From: Flavihumibacter profundi
GTDB taxonomy: Bacteria > Bacteroidota > Bacteroidia > Chitinophagales > Chitinophagaceae
Assembly: GCF_020076305.1 (NCBI RefSeq)
Contig: NZ_JAIQXE010000001.1
Coordinates: forward strand, 62,001-126,000
Direction: 5' to 3'
DNA: 64,000 nt
Every line of letters begins with the position of its first letter. The stretch's first letter is position 1. The notes under the pieces are model-generated. The model saw only the letters and a program-made list of their open reading frames with translations. It was not told the DNA's origin and made no database searches. The position numbers and the translations under genes were made by a program. Shown piece after piece: positions 35,971 through 45,364 of the stretch.

Positions 35971-36936
35971 TTATTGTAATCGAATTATATACAACATAGA
36001 TCCGCTATCTTTCCCCGAAATATAACCATCTGTACTTGACGCAATTCCTTCTAAAGCTTCTGAGCTTTCATGAACCAGTTTTGAATGTCGGTACGGTGAA
36101 AAATGGACCCTTACTCCGCCTAGTATTTCGCAGGCTGCACCAGTCCATTGATTGGCTGCAGATATGACCAGGTATTCAAAACCTGATTGCTGGTATCGTT
36201 CTGCTGTTTCAGCAACTAATTCGAAAGTGTCTTCTTTGGCGAGTGATGGTGACCGGGCGATCAAATTCAGGTCAGCCACTTTATTATCCGCAAGCGCTAT
36301 CCTGAAGGCCGGATAAGCACTGCGCAGGGCGCCAAGGGAAAGATTTATTTGTAAGCTTAGTAACTGATAGACAGGCTCGAAAAAGGGTAATACGGCATTT
36401 ATAAAAGGATCGTTCGATCGTATCGGTTGCTCTGTTTCAGGCAGTGATAGATTTATATTTATGGCGCCTCCGATAATTTCTCCGGCGTTATTGAAAACCG
36501 CTAATGAATGTTTGATGACATGCGCATTCACAGAAATATCATGCAGCCGGCTTGCAGGATTAGTAATGATGAATAAGCGGAATACCCAAAACAGGATGTT
36601 TTCTTTTGTCCATTCACCGAACAGGTCTTCACCCAATGAATCTTTATGCACTTTTCCTATAACTTCTGCCGGGCATGCTTTTGGTGGTTGCAGATGCTTT
36701 GCCATAGGTTCATTAATTGAAAATGACCTGGCGATTACCTTTGTTAGTTCCAGGAATTGAGTACTGTTAAGTGTTTCGGTACTCTTTATTGTATATAGTG
36801 TGCTGCGGTATGGTTGAACTGCATCCAAAGAAATAATTGGCAATTCCGCAGGAAGAGCCTGAAGACCGTGTTCGCCAATGTCAATTGATTTAGGGTATTT
36901 GCAGAAAGGCAATTTTTGCGCACTTTGAAGGGGCAT
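35971..36936 (-). CDS. Unassigned cytoplasmic protein with GNAT-like halves, partner of the APC permease
   Basis: A 321-residue soluble protein without signal peptide or membrane segment. Two regions resemble GNAT strands and helices: SLAVFNNAGEIIGGAININL near residue 150 and ARSPSLAKEDTFELVAETAERYQQ, then GFEYLVISAANQWTGAACE near 240-275. The order suggests a double or C-terminal acetyltransferase-like fold, but the acetyl-CoA loop Q/RxxGxG/A is not clear, so I do not call it an acetyltransferase. It precedes the APC permease by 9 bp. I recognise no close family. A role in modifying the permease substrate is inference. Confidence 0.65.
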   Translation of the reverse strand: MPLQSAQKLPFCKYPKSIDIGEHGLQALPAELPIISLDAVQPYRSTLYTIKSTETLNSTQFLELTKVIARSFSINEPMAKHLQPPKACPAEVIGKVHKDSLGEDLFGEWTKENILFWVFRLFIITNPASRLHDISVNAHVIKHSLAVFNNAGEIIGGAININLSLPETEQPIRSNDPFINAVLPFFEPVYQLLSLQINLSLGALRSAYPAFRIALADNKVADLNLIARSPSLAKEDTFELVAETAERYQQSGFEYLVISAANQWTGAACEILGGVRVHFSPYRHSKLVHESSEALEGIASSTDGYISGKDSGSMLYIIRLQ

Positions 36937-37891
36937 ATATTAAAAGCTAATCTGATAAAACGTAATGCAGGGAACCGGTATGGCACCCATGAATAATTTA
37001 CACTTTTTTTCCAAATAAATAATACAAACTGCTTACTGCACCTGTTCCGCCATTTCTATTCCAGGTTATTTGTTGAACTTAAACTTAAAACTTGTTTTTG
37101 TTGATTTCGACTTTATATAATAGGCAAAACATCAGGAACTACTAAAATGATCAACTGAATGGCATGTCTAATTTGTTCAGTTGCAGTCATGGCCTTCTCT
37201 GTTGTTCCCTCCTTATAATTAAGCGTCCAAATGGAAGCAAATCATCCAGGGTCCATCCCCGTTGAGGGTTGCAGTGTGATTAATGACAAATTGATTCCTG
37301 TAGTTACAGTTATTCCGCCAGGCAAGGCGGTAGCCAGGCCGATAATGAATGCCATGCAAAAGGACCCGAAAATTCTGATTGTACTGACCAGAGTGTAATG
37401 CAGGCTCTGCCTTTAAGAAATTGTAAATCGGGTGTATGCCAGGATTAGGATCAAAATAAATGCAAATAGCCTATTAGCAATCCAATGAAAAATCGTTGCA
37501 GTGTACTATGCTCCCAGACCATTCCGGCTTCCCTGGAATTTGATTTCTCGATTTTTAGTGCCAATAAGTTTGGAAAAAAATGTGCAAATTGTTCCCTTAT
37601 TCCATAAGCGAATCGCTCCCGATTTTCAGGAAATACCTGCAACTGTAACGAAACCGCACACGAATAATAAAAGTTTGAAGATCAGCCAAAACAAGCCATT
37701 TCGGAAAATAGATGCAATTGCCTGGGTAGTAATAGCAGTTTGGCGGGATTTCATATCCGGACTAATTTACTAAGATAGCAGAAAAGAATTCCGTAAATAA
37801 AATAGTAAATATTGTATCCTGAAATCAGATTGATACCGGATTTTTTAACTTACTTGTATTAGAGCAGGATGCTCAATAAAACTTAAACAAT
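36937..37891. other. 955-bp gap, possibly holding a decayed minus-strand gene
   Basis: No intact gene is supported here. On the minus strand a 75-codon open frame (37243-37470) lacks an ATG but has protein-like composition (FDPNPGIHPIYNFLKAEPAL, QNFRVLLHGIHYRPGYRLAW). A second frame (37451-37642) ends beside its start with the hydrophobic RFFIGLLIGYLHLF. Past the stop, the other frame continues as GPWMICFHLDA to 37220, requiring a one-base shift. Together these look like a gene broken by two frameshifts, yet no family is recognised and chance cannot be excluded. The last 100 bp are A/T-rich and probably hold the promoter of the CocE-type gene. Confidence 0.35.
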
Positions 37892-39676
37892 ATGAATAAG
37901 TTGTTTTCATTGCTTTGCATCAGTATTATCCTGGTTGGCCTTAAGTTCCAGGTTCAGGCCCAGGCGATTAACAACGAAATACGTATCGAGCGGTATAAAA
38001 CCATTGTTTTGCGTGATGGGGTTAAATTATTTGCCGACGTTTACCTTCCTGCTAAACCTGGAAAATATCCAACTATTGTAGTCAGAACATGCTATGGTGT
38101 GCAAAGGGATGGTGGCCATCAGGATAAAATAAAGTTTGCGCAACAGGGCTATGCAGTAGTCTTTGCGGATGTTAGGGGCCGTTATGAAAGTGAAGGGGTT
38201 TGGGAGCCGTTCCGCGACGAGGCCAGGGATGGCTATGATGTGATTGAATGGGCTGCCGCCCAACCATTTTCAAATGGGAAAGTGGGTATGCAGGGCGGCA
38301 GTTATTTAGGGCATAACCAATGGGCAGCCATGAGCCTGGCACCGCCCCATTTAGTCGCTGCTTTTCCTGGAGTTGCTTCAACAAATATTTATGCTAACTG
38401 GATAACCATGGGCGGTGCCTTCAGGCTAAGCTTCAATTATGGCTGGGGGGTGGTTCGCATGCCCAACCGGATTATGCTGCCACAATACTGGCATACTGAA
38501 GCCTATGCACCTGAAGAGTTGAAATATGACAATATCTTAAGGCACCTGCCCCTTAAAGACGGCGACCTTGAAAGCGCAGGCTATGCAGTTAAGCATTACC
38601 GTGACTGGATAAAGCATGAATCTTATGACGATTACTGGAAAGCGATAAGTGATGAGGAACGCTTTAATAAAATGAACGTCCCTGCACATACTTATGGTGG
38701 CTGGTTTGATATCTTTTTAATGGGTACTATCAATGGTTACATTGGCATGAAGAATAAAGCAGCTACCCCCGAAGCCCGTGCAGGTGCCCGCATGATCATT
38801 GGTCCATGGGGCCATGGACCCAGCCAGTCATTCGGCGGTGTTGATTTCGGTCCGGCTGCTAATATGAAAATGTTTGACCGTGAATTACGTTTTTTTGATT
38901 TTCACCTGAAGGGCATAAAAAATGGCCTGGACCAGGAAGACCCGGTACAGTTGTTTTATATGGGAATAAACAAATGGCGAAGTGAAAAAGATTATCCTAT
39001 ACCGGGTACCCAATATAAAAACATGTACCTGTCCAGCAATGGCAATGCCAACTCTGTGCGTGGCGACGGAATATTAAGTTTCGATCCACCAAAGGCAGCC
39101 GGTGTGGACAGGTATACTTATGATCCGAGAATGCCGGTTAACACACTGGGTGGAAATAACTGTTGCGGAACGCCAACCGAAGCTGGTCCAATTGATCAAA
39201 GACCTATCGAACGCCGGGAAGATTTATTGGTTTATACCTCAGAATTTTTAAATGCCCCCATTACTATTGCCGGCCCCGTAAAAATGAAATTGTTTGCCGC
39301 AACTGATGGTCCGGACACGGACTGGATGATTAAGCTGGTTGATGTATTTCCTGATGGCACAGCTATGCCGGTTTCAGAAGGTATTTTGCGGGCCCGGTTT
39401 CGCGAAGGGTTAGATAAAATAAAATTATTGATACCTGACCAGGTGTATGAATATAATATTGAATTGACGGGTACTGCTAATGTATTTCTGCCAGGGCACC
39501 GGATTCGTATCGATATCACCTCAAGTGATTTTCCACAGTTTGACAGGAATCCCAATACAGGGGAGCCGTTAGGCAGCAGTGCGAAAGTTCGGGTGGCCCA
39601 ACAAAGTATACACCATGGCGGTCAGCGGTTAAGTAGTATTATACTTCCATTGGTTAGCCCCGTGGATAACAACTAA
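37892..39676 (+). CDS. Exported CocE/NonD-family hydrolase (X-Pro dipeptidyl-peptidase S15 fold)
   Basis: This 594-residue protein has a signal peptide (residues 1-23, ending VQAQA). It has an alpha/beta-hydrolase domain with the nucleophile elbow GGSYLG near residue 135, the PxYPTIVVRTCYG entry and ADVRGRYESEG oxyanion region, and a His near PWGHGP. The C-terminal jelly-roll domain (SEFLNAPITIAGPVKMKLF, GHRIRIDITSSDFPQF, ending with the conserved DRNPNTGEP) completes the fold. Such enzymes cleave acyl bonds in cocaine, cephalosporins, glutaryl amides or X-Pro peptides; substrate unknown here. It stands alone, convergent with fabV. Confidence 0.92.
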   Translation: MNKLFSLLCISIILVGLKFQVQAQAINNEIRIERYKTIVLRDGVKLFADVYLPAKPGKYPTIVVRTCYGVQRDGGHQDKIKFAQQGYAVVFADVRGRYESEGVWEPFRDEARDGYDVIEWAAAQPFSNGKVGMQGGSYLGHNQWAAMSLAPPHLVAAFPGVASTNIYANWITMGGAFRLSFNYGWGVVRMPNRIMLPQYWHTEAYAPEELKYDNILRHLPLKDGDLESAGYAVKHYRDWIKHESYDDYWKAISDEERFNKMNVPAHTYGGWFDIFLMGTINGYIGMKNKAATPEARAGARMIIGPWGHGPSQSFGGVDFGPAANMKMFDRELRFFDFHLKGIKNGLDQEDPVQLFYMGINKWRSEKDYPIPGTQYKNMYLSSNGNANSVRGDGILSFDPPKAAGVDRYTYDPRMPVNTLGGNNCCGTPTEAGPIDQRPIERREDLLVYTSEFLNAPITIAGPVKMKLFAATDGPDTDWMIKLVDVFPDGTAMPVSEGILRARFREGLDKIKLLIPDQVYEYNIELTGTANVFLPGHRIRIDITSSDFPQFDRNPNTGEPLGSSAKVRVAQQSIHHGGQRLSSIILPLVSPVDNN

Positions 39677-39772
39677 TCTTGCATTCTTTTATACTTACCC
39701 GTTAGTATCATCCCGGGATAATAAATATCGTCTTATTTCGCATGGCTGGCCTGATTATGGTTTGGTGAAATA

Positions 39773-40963
39773 TTATTGCAGTCCGTCGATAGTAATATTT
39801 TCATTGACGTCTTTTGCATAGTTAACATCCGCAAATCCAAAGCCGAATAAGTTTAAAAAGTCAGATTTGTATCCCTGTAAGTCCCCGATTTCGGGCAGGT
39901 TTTCTGTGGTGGCCAGGGACCAAAGTTCAGCTACTTTGTCCTGCACGTCTTTCCGCATTTCCCAATCGTCAATCCTGATCCTGCCCTTTTCATCAGTTGG
40001 TACTCCATTGCCTGTATAGAGTCGTTCTTTAAACAAGCGTTGAATTTGTTCTATACAACCTTCATGGATACCCTTTTCTTTCATTGTCTTGTAAAGCAGG
40101 GAAATATAAAGGGGTATAACGGGAATGGCAGAACTGGCCTGTGTTACCAAAGCCTTGTTTACAGAAACATAGGCTTTGCCGTTTAAGCTTTGCAATTTAT
40201 CGGTAATCTTAAATGCGGTTGCCTCCAGGTGGTCTTTGGCTTTTCCAATTGTTCCTTTTCGGTAAACAGCTTCGGTCAGTGATGGACCTATGTAGGAATA
40301 GGCAAGCGTGATGGCATGATCGCTAAGTGCATCTGCCTTGATTAACGCATCAATCCACATTTCCCAGTCTTCGCCACCCATAACTGCTACAGTATTGTTG
40401 ATGTCCTCTTCCGTGCAGGGAGTTATGGTTATAGTTGAAACATTACCTGTATGGAAGTCGACGGTTTTATTGGTATATGGGCTACCAATTGGTTTAAGTA
40501 CGGAACGGTGGGTTATCCCGGTTACAGGGTGGGTCCGTACGGGTGAAGCAAGGCTATAAATAACCAGGTCAACTTTTCCTAAATCCGATTTAATCAGGTT
40601 AATGGTTTTTTGCTTGATCTCATTGGAAAAGGCATCACCATTTATACTTTTCGCATATAGCCCGGATTCCCTGGCCTGGGTTTGAAATGCCGCGCTGTTA
40701 TACCAACCGGGCGAAGCAGTTTTGCCATCCAGGGGCGGTTTTTCAAAAAAAACACCAATTGTTGCAGCATTTGCACCAAAAGCACTGGTTATCCTTGATG
40801 CAAGTCCGAACCCTGTAGAAGCACCAATTACCAGTACTTTTTTTGGTCCTTCAATTTGTCCTTTGGATTTTATATAATTGATTTGATTCAAAACGGCTTT
40901 TTCGCACCCTTCCGGATGTGCAGTGAGGCATATAAATCCCCTCATTTTCGGTTCAATTACCAT
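39773..40963 (-). CDS. fabV: Enoyl-ACP / trans-2-enoyl-CoA reductase FabV
   Basis: A 396-residue cytoplasmic SDR-like enzyme that performs the last reduction of fatty-acid elongation with NADH. The N-terminal MVIEPKMRGFICLTAHPEGC is typical of FabV. The cofactor loop is GASTGFG (48-54), and the catalytic pair is Tyr234-x8-Lys243 (YRKGTIGKAK), the spacing that distinguishes FabV from FabI. Length fits exactly. FabV enzymes are usually resistant to triclosan. The gene is monocistronic and diverges from the 792-aa glycosidase-like gene across a 364-bp gap. Confidence 0.96.
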   Translation of the reverse strand: MVIEPKMRGFICLTAHPEGCEKAVLNQINYIKSKGQIEGPKKVLVIGASTGFGLASRITSAFGANAATIGVFFEKPPLDGKTASPGWYNSAAFQTQARESGLYAKSINGDAFSNEIKQKTINLIKSDLGKVDLVIYSLASPVRTHPVTGITHRSVLKPIGSPYTNKTVDFHTGNVSTITITPCTEEDINNTVAVMGGEDWEMWIDALIKADALSDHAITLAYSYIGPSLTEAVYRKGTIGKAKDHLEATAFKITDKLQSLNGKAYVSVNKALVTQASSAIPVIPLYISLLYKTMKEKGIHEGCIEQIQRLFKERLYTGNGVPTDEKGRIRIDDWEMRKDVQDKVAELWSLATTENLPEIGDLQGYKSDFLNLFGFGFADVNYAKDVNENITIDGLQ

Positions 40964-41327
40964 GTCTTGTTATGTTTTTAGTGGTTGTATCGAAGATTCC
41001 ACTTGGCAATTATAGTGAAAATAAAATTGGCTGTTCACTTACCGGAACTGGTTAAGCCTGGTTATACTATTATAACAAGCCAATCCTTTTTCGCTATAAA
41101 TCACAAGGGCACTGGAATATATGGTTATAGACAGGTCCGGATATGTTTGTTTTACATGCGCAAAAAAATCTTTATTAATTGTCTTTGGAAGGTATTCGAT
41201 TTTCGGGGTAGTGGATTTTTTGCCAGCCGGATAAAAATCGACTATATTCTTTTAAATTTAAACAACTATCCTCCTTACGGAAAAGCTAATTTGCACAGTT
41301 GTTTTCATCTCTTTATTAAAACTTTTT
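40964..41327. other. Divergent intergenic region between fabV and the 792-aa gene
   Basis: The 364 bp carry the promoter-like element TAATTTG at 41287-41293 for the right-hand gene. An open frame across it on the plus strand (from 40985) runs into the next gene in another phase and has no protein-like composition, so it is not called. No promoter for fabV was recognised. Confidence 0.5.
41287..41293 (+). promoter_or_regulatory. Possible -7 element of the 792-aa gene
   Basis: TAATTTG resembles the Bacteroidota -7 consensus with one base fewer between TA and TTTG. The same short form precedes at least three other genes in the window. It is 34 bp before the first ATG. No clear -33 element was seen. 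Confidence 0.4.
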
Positions 41328-43706
41328 ATGATGACCTCCGGAATGGCAAAATCCCTGCTGTCTTTGATCCTGCTTCTGTTTGTTTTAAGCAGTAATGCAC
41401 AGGTACAGTTATCTTCCGGCAGCTTGAAGGTGGAGTTGAATAACAAGGGGTCGCTTACTGCTTTAAGCAACGTAGAAACGGGGAAAAACTATTTATATGC
41501 CGATACTTCTGCACCACTGCTTACCCTGGTGAGTAATAATACCAGGTACCTTCCTACGTCTTTAACTTACAATAAGGCTGCTAATACAATTAGCTTAAAA
41601 TACCAGCCTATAGGTGTTGCTATTGACATTAAGTGTGTTTTAAAGAAAACTTACCTGGTACTTGAAGTAATAAAGGCCACACCCGAAAAAAATATTGATG
41701 CCATAATCTGGGGTCCTTTTCCCACCAATATCAGCCAGGTAGTGGGCGAGGTGATTGGCGTGGTGCGCGATGCCAATATAGCTTTGGGATTACAGGTGCT
41801 TACCGTCAAAACATTGGGCGGCGATTATCCTAATAATGAAGGGACTACCTGGGCGAGGGGCATTGCAGCAACAACGCACAGTTGGGGCAGTAGCTTTCAG
41901 GCTTATACCATCAATCGCAACCGCGACCGTCATATTGATGCATGGGGAGGTGAGTTTAAAAATATGCCCGTTGCGGCAATTAAGGGCGAGACAGTTACAG
42001 GCAGTAAGATCGCTTTATTTTCTTGCCCCGTAGCTGCAACGCTGGATCAACTGGAGGCGATTACTGTTGGAGAGAAATTACCTTACCCCACTGTTAATAA
42101 AACCTGGTTTAAAAAATCACAACTATTTGGACGTTCCTACCTTATTTCATCATTCGGTGAAAAGGATGTAGATGAAATGATCAGCTATACTAAAAGAGCC
42201 GGTTTGATGTCTTTGTACCATGAGGGTCCTTTTAAAAGCTGGGGCCATTATATCCTGGATCCTGAAATTTTCCCAAATGGGAAAGAAGGCCTGAAAATCG
42301 CTGTTGATAAAGCACATGCTGCAGGGTTACATTTTGGGGTGCATACCCTAACCAATTTCATCAATACGAACGACCCCTATGTTACGCCGGTACCTGATGA
42401 CAGGCTTAGCCTGACGGGATCCTCGCCATTGGTTGCTGATATTGATGCCCAGCAAAAAGAAATTGAAGTGGCATCACCGGAGTATTTTAACCAGGAAAAA
42501 AATAACAATCTCCATACCGTTAAAATTGGTAAGGAACTCATCCGGTACAAATCAGTTACCAGCAAGCCGCCATATCAATTGCTCGATTGTCAGCGGGGTG
42601 CTTTTGGCACTACTGCATCGACGCATAAAAAAGGAGAGATTGCAGGTAAATTATTTGACCATGCTTACCAGGTGTTTTTTCCTAACCTTGATATGCAGCG
42701 TGAAATAGCCAGGAATATGGCTAAACTTTTTAATGAAACCGGTGTGGACCATTTTGATTTCGATGGTCATGAGGGTTGCCTGGCTTCTGGTGAGGGCGAT
42801 TATGCCATAGAGCTGTTTGCGAAAGATGTTTATGATAATATGGACCATGAATTTATTTGCGGCACAAGCCTTAGCAAAACATATTTCTGGAATATTGGTT
42901 CGTATTACAATTGGGGGGAACCCTGGTATGGCGGGTTTAAGGAAAGCATGCAGCAATACCGGATCGATAACCAGGGACTGTTCGACAGAAATTATATGCC
43001 ACACATGTTAGGTTGGTATTTGCTGAGCGAAACCACTACAATGGCTGATATGGAATGGATGCTGGCCCGCGCTGCTGCTTACAATGCCGGGTTTGCAATG
43101 GTTGCCCGACCCAAAGCTCTCCGCTCCAATCCGCTAACACCAGAGTTGCTGGATGCTATCCGGGAATGGGAAACTGCCAGAACCGGAAATGGTTTCAGTA
43201 TTGCCCAGCAGCAGGAATTGAAAAATACCCAAAAAGAATTCCACCTGGAGAAAGTTTCTGAAAAAAAATGGAACCTCTATACCTATAGTTTATCCCCCTT
43301 ATTGGTAAGGGAGAAATTTGAACGGCAACCAGGAGAACCAACACATACTGTCTGGACTTATATCCAGCAGGCAAAAGAGCAACCGCTACAATATCGTTTG
43401 AACCTTATCGGGAAATCCGGGGGCATCAGGAATCTTAAAATGCAGATAGATAATTATACAGAAATAAATTTACCTATAGAATTGGTTGCCGGTGAATCAA
43501 TAGTTTGTGATGGCACACAGGAGCTTAGGTTATTCGATGCAAACGGGAAGCCCAAAGGAACTTACCACATGGCGAATATGCCTCCCATGACTTCCCCGGC
43601 AAGGCACAGCATTATTTTTGATTGCGGGTTTATGGAAGGGGAATCACCAAAGCTGGAGATGCAGTTCAGGTACCTTGACAAGACGGATTTGGTGCAGGCG
43701 AAGTAA
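41328..43706 (+). CDS. Large exported glycosidase-like protein (beta-sandwich plus TIM-barrel layout)
   Basis: A 792-residue protein. The Met at 41343 (MAKSLLSLILLLF) gives the best signal peptide, ending SSNAQ, although two ATG codons precede it at 41328 and 41331. Residues about 30-270 look like an N-terminal beta-sandwich similar to GH31/GH36/GH97 proteins. From about 290 a (beta/alpha)8-like region follows (SLYHEGPFKSWGHYILDPEIFPNG, LHFGVHTLTNFI), with an acidic cluster DHFDFDGHEG at residues 474-483 where catalytic residues could lie. The rest is C-terminal beta structure. I do not recognise a numbered GH family. It probably attacks a polysaccharide outside the cytoplasm. Confidence 0.72.
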   Translation: MMTSGMAKSLLSLILLLFVLSSNAQVQLSSGSLKVELNNKGSLTALSNVETGKNYLYADTSAPLLTLVSNNTRYLPTSLTYNKAANTISLKYQPIGVAIDIKCVLKKTYLVLEVIKATPEKNIDAIIWGPFPTNISQVVGEVIGVVRDANIALGLQVLTVKTLGGDYPNNEGTTWARGIAATTHSWGSSFQAYTINRNRDRHIDAWGGEFKNMPVAAIKGETVTGSKIALFSCPVAATLDQLEAITVGEKLPYPTVNKTWFKKSQLFGRSYLISSFGEKDVDEMISYTKRAGLMSLYHEGPFKSWGHYILDPEIFPNGKEGLKIAVDKAHAAGLHFGVHTLTNFINTNDPYVTPVPDDRLSLTGSSPLVADIDAQQKEIEVASPEYFNQEKNNNLHTVKIGKELIRYKSVTSKPPYQLLDCQRGAFGTTASTHKKGEIAGKLFDHAYQVFFPNLDMQREIARNMAKLFNETGVDHFDFDGHEGCLASGEGDYAIELFAKDVYDNMDHEFICGTSLSKTYFWNIGSYYNWGEPWYGGFKESMQQYRIDNQGLFDRNYMPHMLGWYLLSETTTMADMEWMLARAAAYNAGFAMVARPKALRSNPLTPELLDAIREWETARTGNGFSIAQQQELKNTQKEFHLEKVSEKKWNLYTYSLSPLLVREKFERQPGEPTHTVWTYIQQAKEQPLQYRLNLIGKSGGIRNLKMQIDNYTEINLPIELVAGESIVCDGTQELRLFDANGKPKGTYHMANMPPMTSPARHSIIFDCGFMEGESPKLEMQFRYLDKTDLVQAK

Positions 43707-43800
43707 AATTTGAGTAGGTAATCTGTTAAGATATTTAAATAAATCATTATCTTAATAGGGGTGCTTTACAAAGATTTTCTGTTCATTTTAAACGATTGTT

Positions 43801-44130
43801 ATGGCCTATACTACTGTTGTAAGTCCATCTACCATTCAACAATGGATCACTGAAAAACTGGATATACAAAAAATACAGGAGTCCCTGCAGGCCCTTGGTT
43901 ACGATGATGAAACCATAGATGCCCACATTAAGGAGTTTAAGAAAGCAAAATATGGCAGGAAACAATTCACCGGGTTTATTTGCCTGGGTGCAGGTGCTTT
44001 TCTCGGTTTTGTAAGCTGTGTACTTACGCTTGCCAACCCGATCCCGGAACTGTTCAATATTATACTTTACGGACTAACCTCTATCGCCATTTTAATTATT
44101 TGTATTGGATTGTATTTTGTGCTGGAATAA
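43801..44130 (+). CDS. Small conserved membrane protein
   Basis: A 109-residue protein. The N-terminal half is a soluble helix-turn-helix-like bundle (TIQQWITEKLDIQKIQESLQ, LGYDDETIDAHIKEFKKAKY), reminiscent of a short subunit-interaction domain. The C-terminal half is two membrane helices (GFICLGAGAFLGFVSCVLTL and IILYGLTSIAILIICIGLYF). Such proteins are frequent in Chitinophagaceae and have no assigned function. Its stop codon abuts the stop codon of the convergent DUF6629 gene with no gap. Confidence 0.7.
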   Translation: MAYTTVVSPSTIQQWITEKLDIQKIQESLQALGYDDETIDAHIKEFKKAKYGRKQFTGFICLGAGAFLGFVSCVLTLANPIPELFNIILYGLTSIAILIICIGLYFVLE

Positions 44131-44820
44131 TTAGAAGGGTGTAAACCCGAATTGGTCCTGGGAGGAAGAAAAATCTTTGTTTGGTTTATTTAGTTCAAGG
44201 ATAACTGCATATACAGCAATACTAATTACCGAAGCGAAGAAACACCAGACAGAAACGATATAATCGGTATAAAATATTTTGGTCATGATATAAGAAACCA
44301 GGATGGCTATTCCTAAATACCACATCCGTTTAATGCTCGAGAAAAATGGCGGAAGGATGGTTGCCATAACATAAAGTAAACCTCCAATAGTACTAAACCT
44401 GGCAGGATAGTTTTGACTGTAGGAAATATGGTAACCAAGGATACTTGCTTCAACAGGGTAGGACAACAGGCAAAAAGACAGGTACACTGATATAATCGCA
44501 CCTATTCCAATAAGCATCCTGAGTGTTTTTAACCGGTTAGGTTTTTTTTCGAGCAGAAAAATAGCTAATGGTACAATAGTTGGCCAGATGATTTGTGCGA
44601 ACGCAAGGAAAATATAGGTTGCGGGCTGTTGCAGAAAGCCATAACCCGGGTTTTTAAGTGCAAGCCATAAAAACCCTTCAGTAATTTGTTGCACGGCAAA
44701 TAGCAATGGTATACTGGCAAAAAAACTTTGTGAAGGTTGTTTTGTTTTTTTTAAGGAGGCAATACCGATTGCAGAAAGAACAATACCTGCGCCGAAACTT
44801 GCACTGGCTGAAAAACACAT
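44131..44820 (-). CDS. DUF6629-like membrane protein
   Basis: This 229-residue protein begins MCFSASASFGAG, which together with FAVQQITEGFLWLAL near residue 45 marks the DUF6629 family. Seven hydrophobic segments are spaced through the length, with a short basic loop EKKPNRLKTLRM after the third. Function of the family is unknown; it sits in the inner membrane. The gene is a single unit: its 3' end touches the convergent 109-aa gene, and 113 bp of non-coding sequence separates it from the DUF4242 gene upstream. Confidence 0.82.
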   Translation of the reverse strand: MCFSASASFGAGIVLSAIGIASLKKTKQPSQSFFASIPLLFAVQQITEGFLWLALKNPGYGFLQQPATYIFLAFAQIIWPTIVPLAIFLLEKKPNRLKTLRMLIGIGAIISVYLSFCLLSYPVEASILGYHISYSQNYPARFSTIGGLLYVMATILPPFFSSIKRMWYLGIAILVSYIMTKIFYTDYIVSVWCFFASVISIAVYAVILELNKPNKDFSSSQDQFGFTPF

Positions 44821-44933
44821 TTGCTTTAATTTATAGAAGAGTACAAACCTTCCTGATTAAAGCTAACCTTTAGATAGCCATATTCTGCTTAAATGAATAT
44901 GATATTCGTCATGCCGTCGTGTTATTTACAAAA

Positions 44934-45206
44934 TCACTCTGCCGTAGTCGGGTCAATGATGGAAAATACCCGGTTTACTGCATTCGCGGGAAATCCGCCT
45001 TGTTTAGCGTGCTCACGAACCATTTCCTCATTCGGTGCATTGTAAATGCAATAAATTTTGTCGCCTGTTACATAACTATGCACCCATTGTATCTGAGGCC
45101 CCATATTACTTAGCACGCCACAGGAAGTTTGTGAAATGGCTTTTAATTGTTCCGCAGACAGGTTACCTGCACCGGGGATTTCCCTTTCGATTACATACTT
45201 AGGCAT
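44934..45206 (-). CDS. DUF4242 (SCO4226-like nickel-binding) protein
   Basis: A 90-residue cytoplasmic ferredoxin-like protein. It starts MPKYVIEREIPGAG and contains LSAEQLKAISQTSCGVL and IQWVHSYVTGDKIYCIYNAP, then EEMVREHAKQGGFPANAV: a near-complete match to the DUF4242 pattern. The Streptomyces SCO4226 member binds nickel; here His44 and the following His56 region could do the same. Whether this one binds metal is not known. A TAATTTG element lies 26 bp upstream. Confidence 0.88.
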   Translation of the reverse strand: MPKYVIEREIPGAGNLSAEQLKAISQTSCGVLSNMGPQIQWVHSYVTGDKIYCIYNAPNEEMVREHAKQGGFPANAVNRVFSIIDPTTAE

Positions 45207-45232
45207 AAAAGTGGTTTATGTTTGTGAGTATA

Positions 45233-45239
45233 CAAATTA
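45233..45239 (-). promoter_or_regulatory. Possible -7 element of the DUF4242 gene
   Basis: On the minus strand TAATTTG reads toward the gene and ends 26 bp before its start codon. It has the shortened spacing seen at other promoters in the window. No convincing -33 partner. Confidence 0.35.
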
Positions 45240-45364
45240 CTGTTTTTTTTATGCATGTGTAACTGCCTAATTGCCCTGTTCTTTGGTGGTCAGCGTGTAC
45301 GACAAAAATCCATAATCAGTAAATTGTGCCTGTACTATCCTGATAAGACGGTGACCGTTTAACT

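Noticed and set aside
40985-41395. Plus-strand open frame of 136 codons between fabV and the 792-aa gene
   Set aside because: It overlaps the true signal peptide of the next gene in another phase, and its composition (many Phe, Lys, Ile, scattered Cys) is typical of A/T-rich non-coding DNA.
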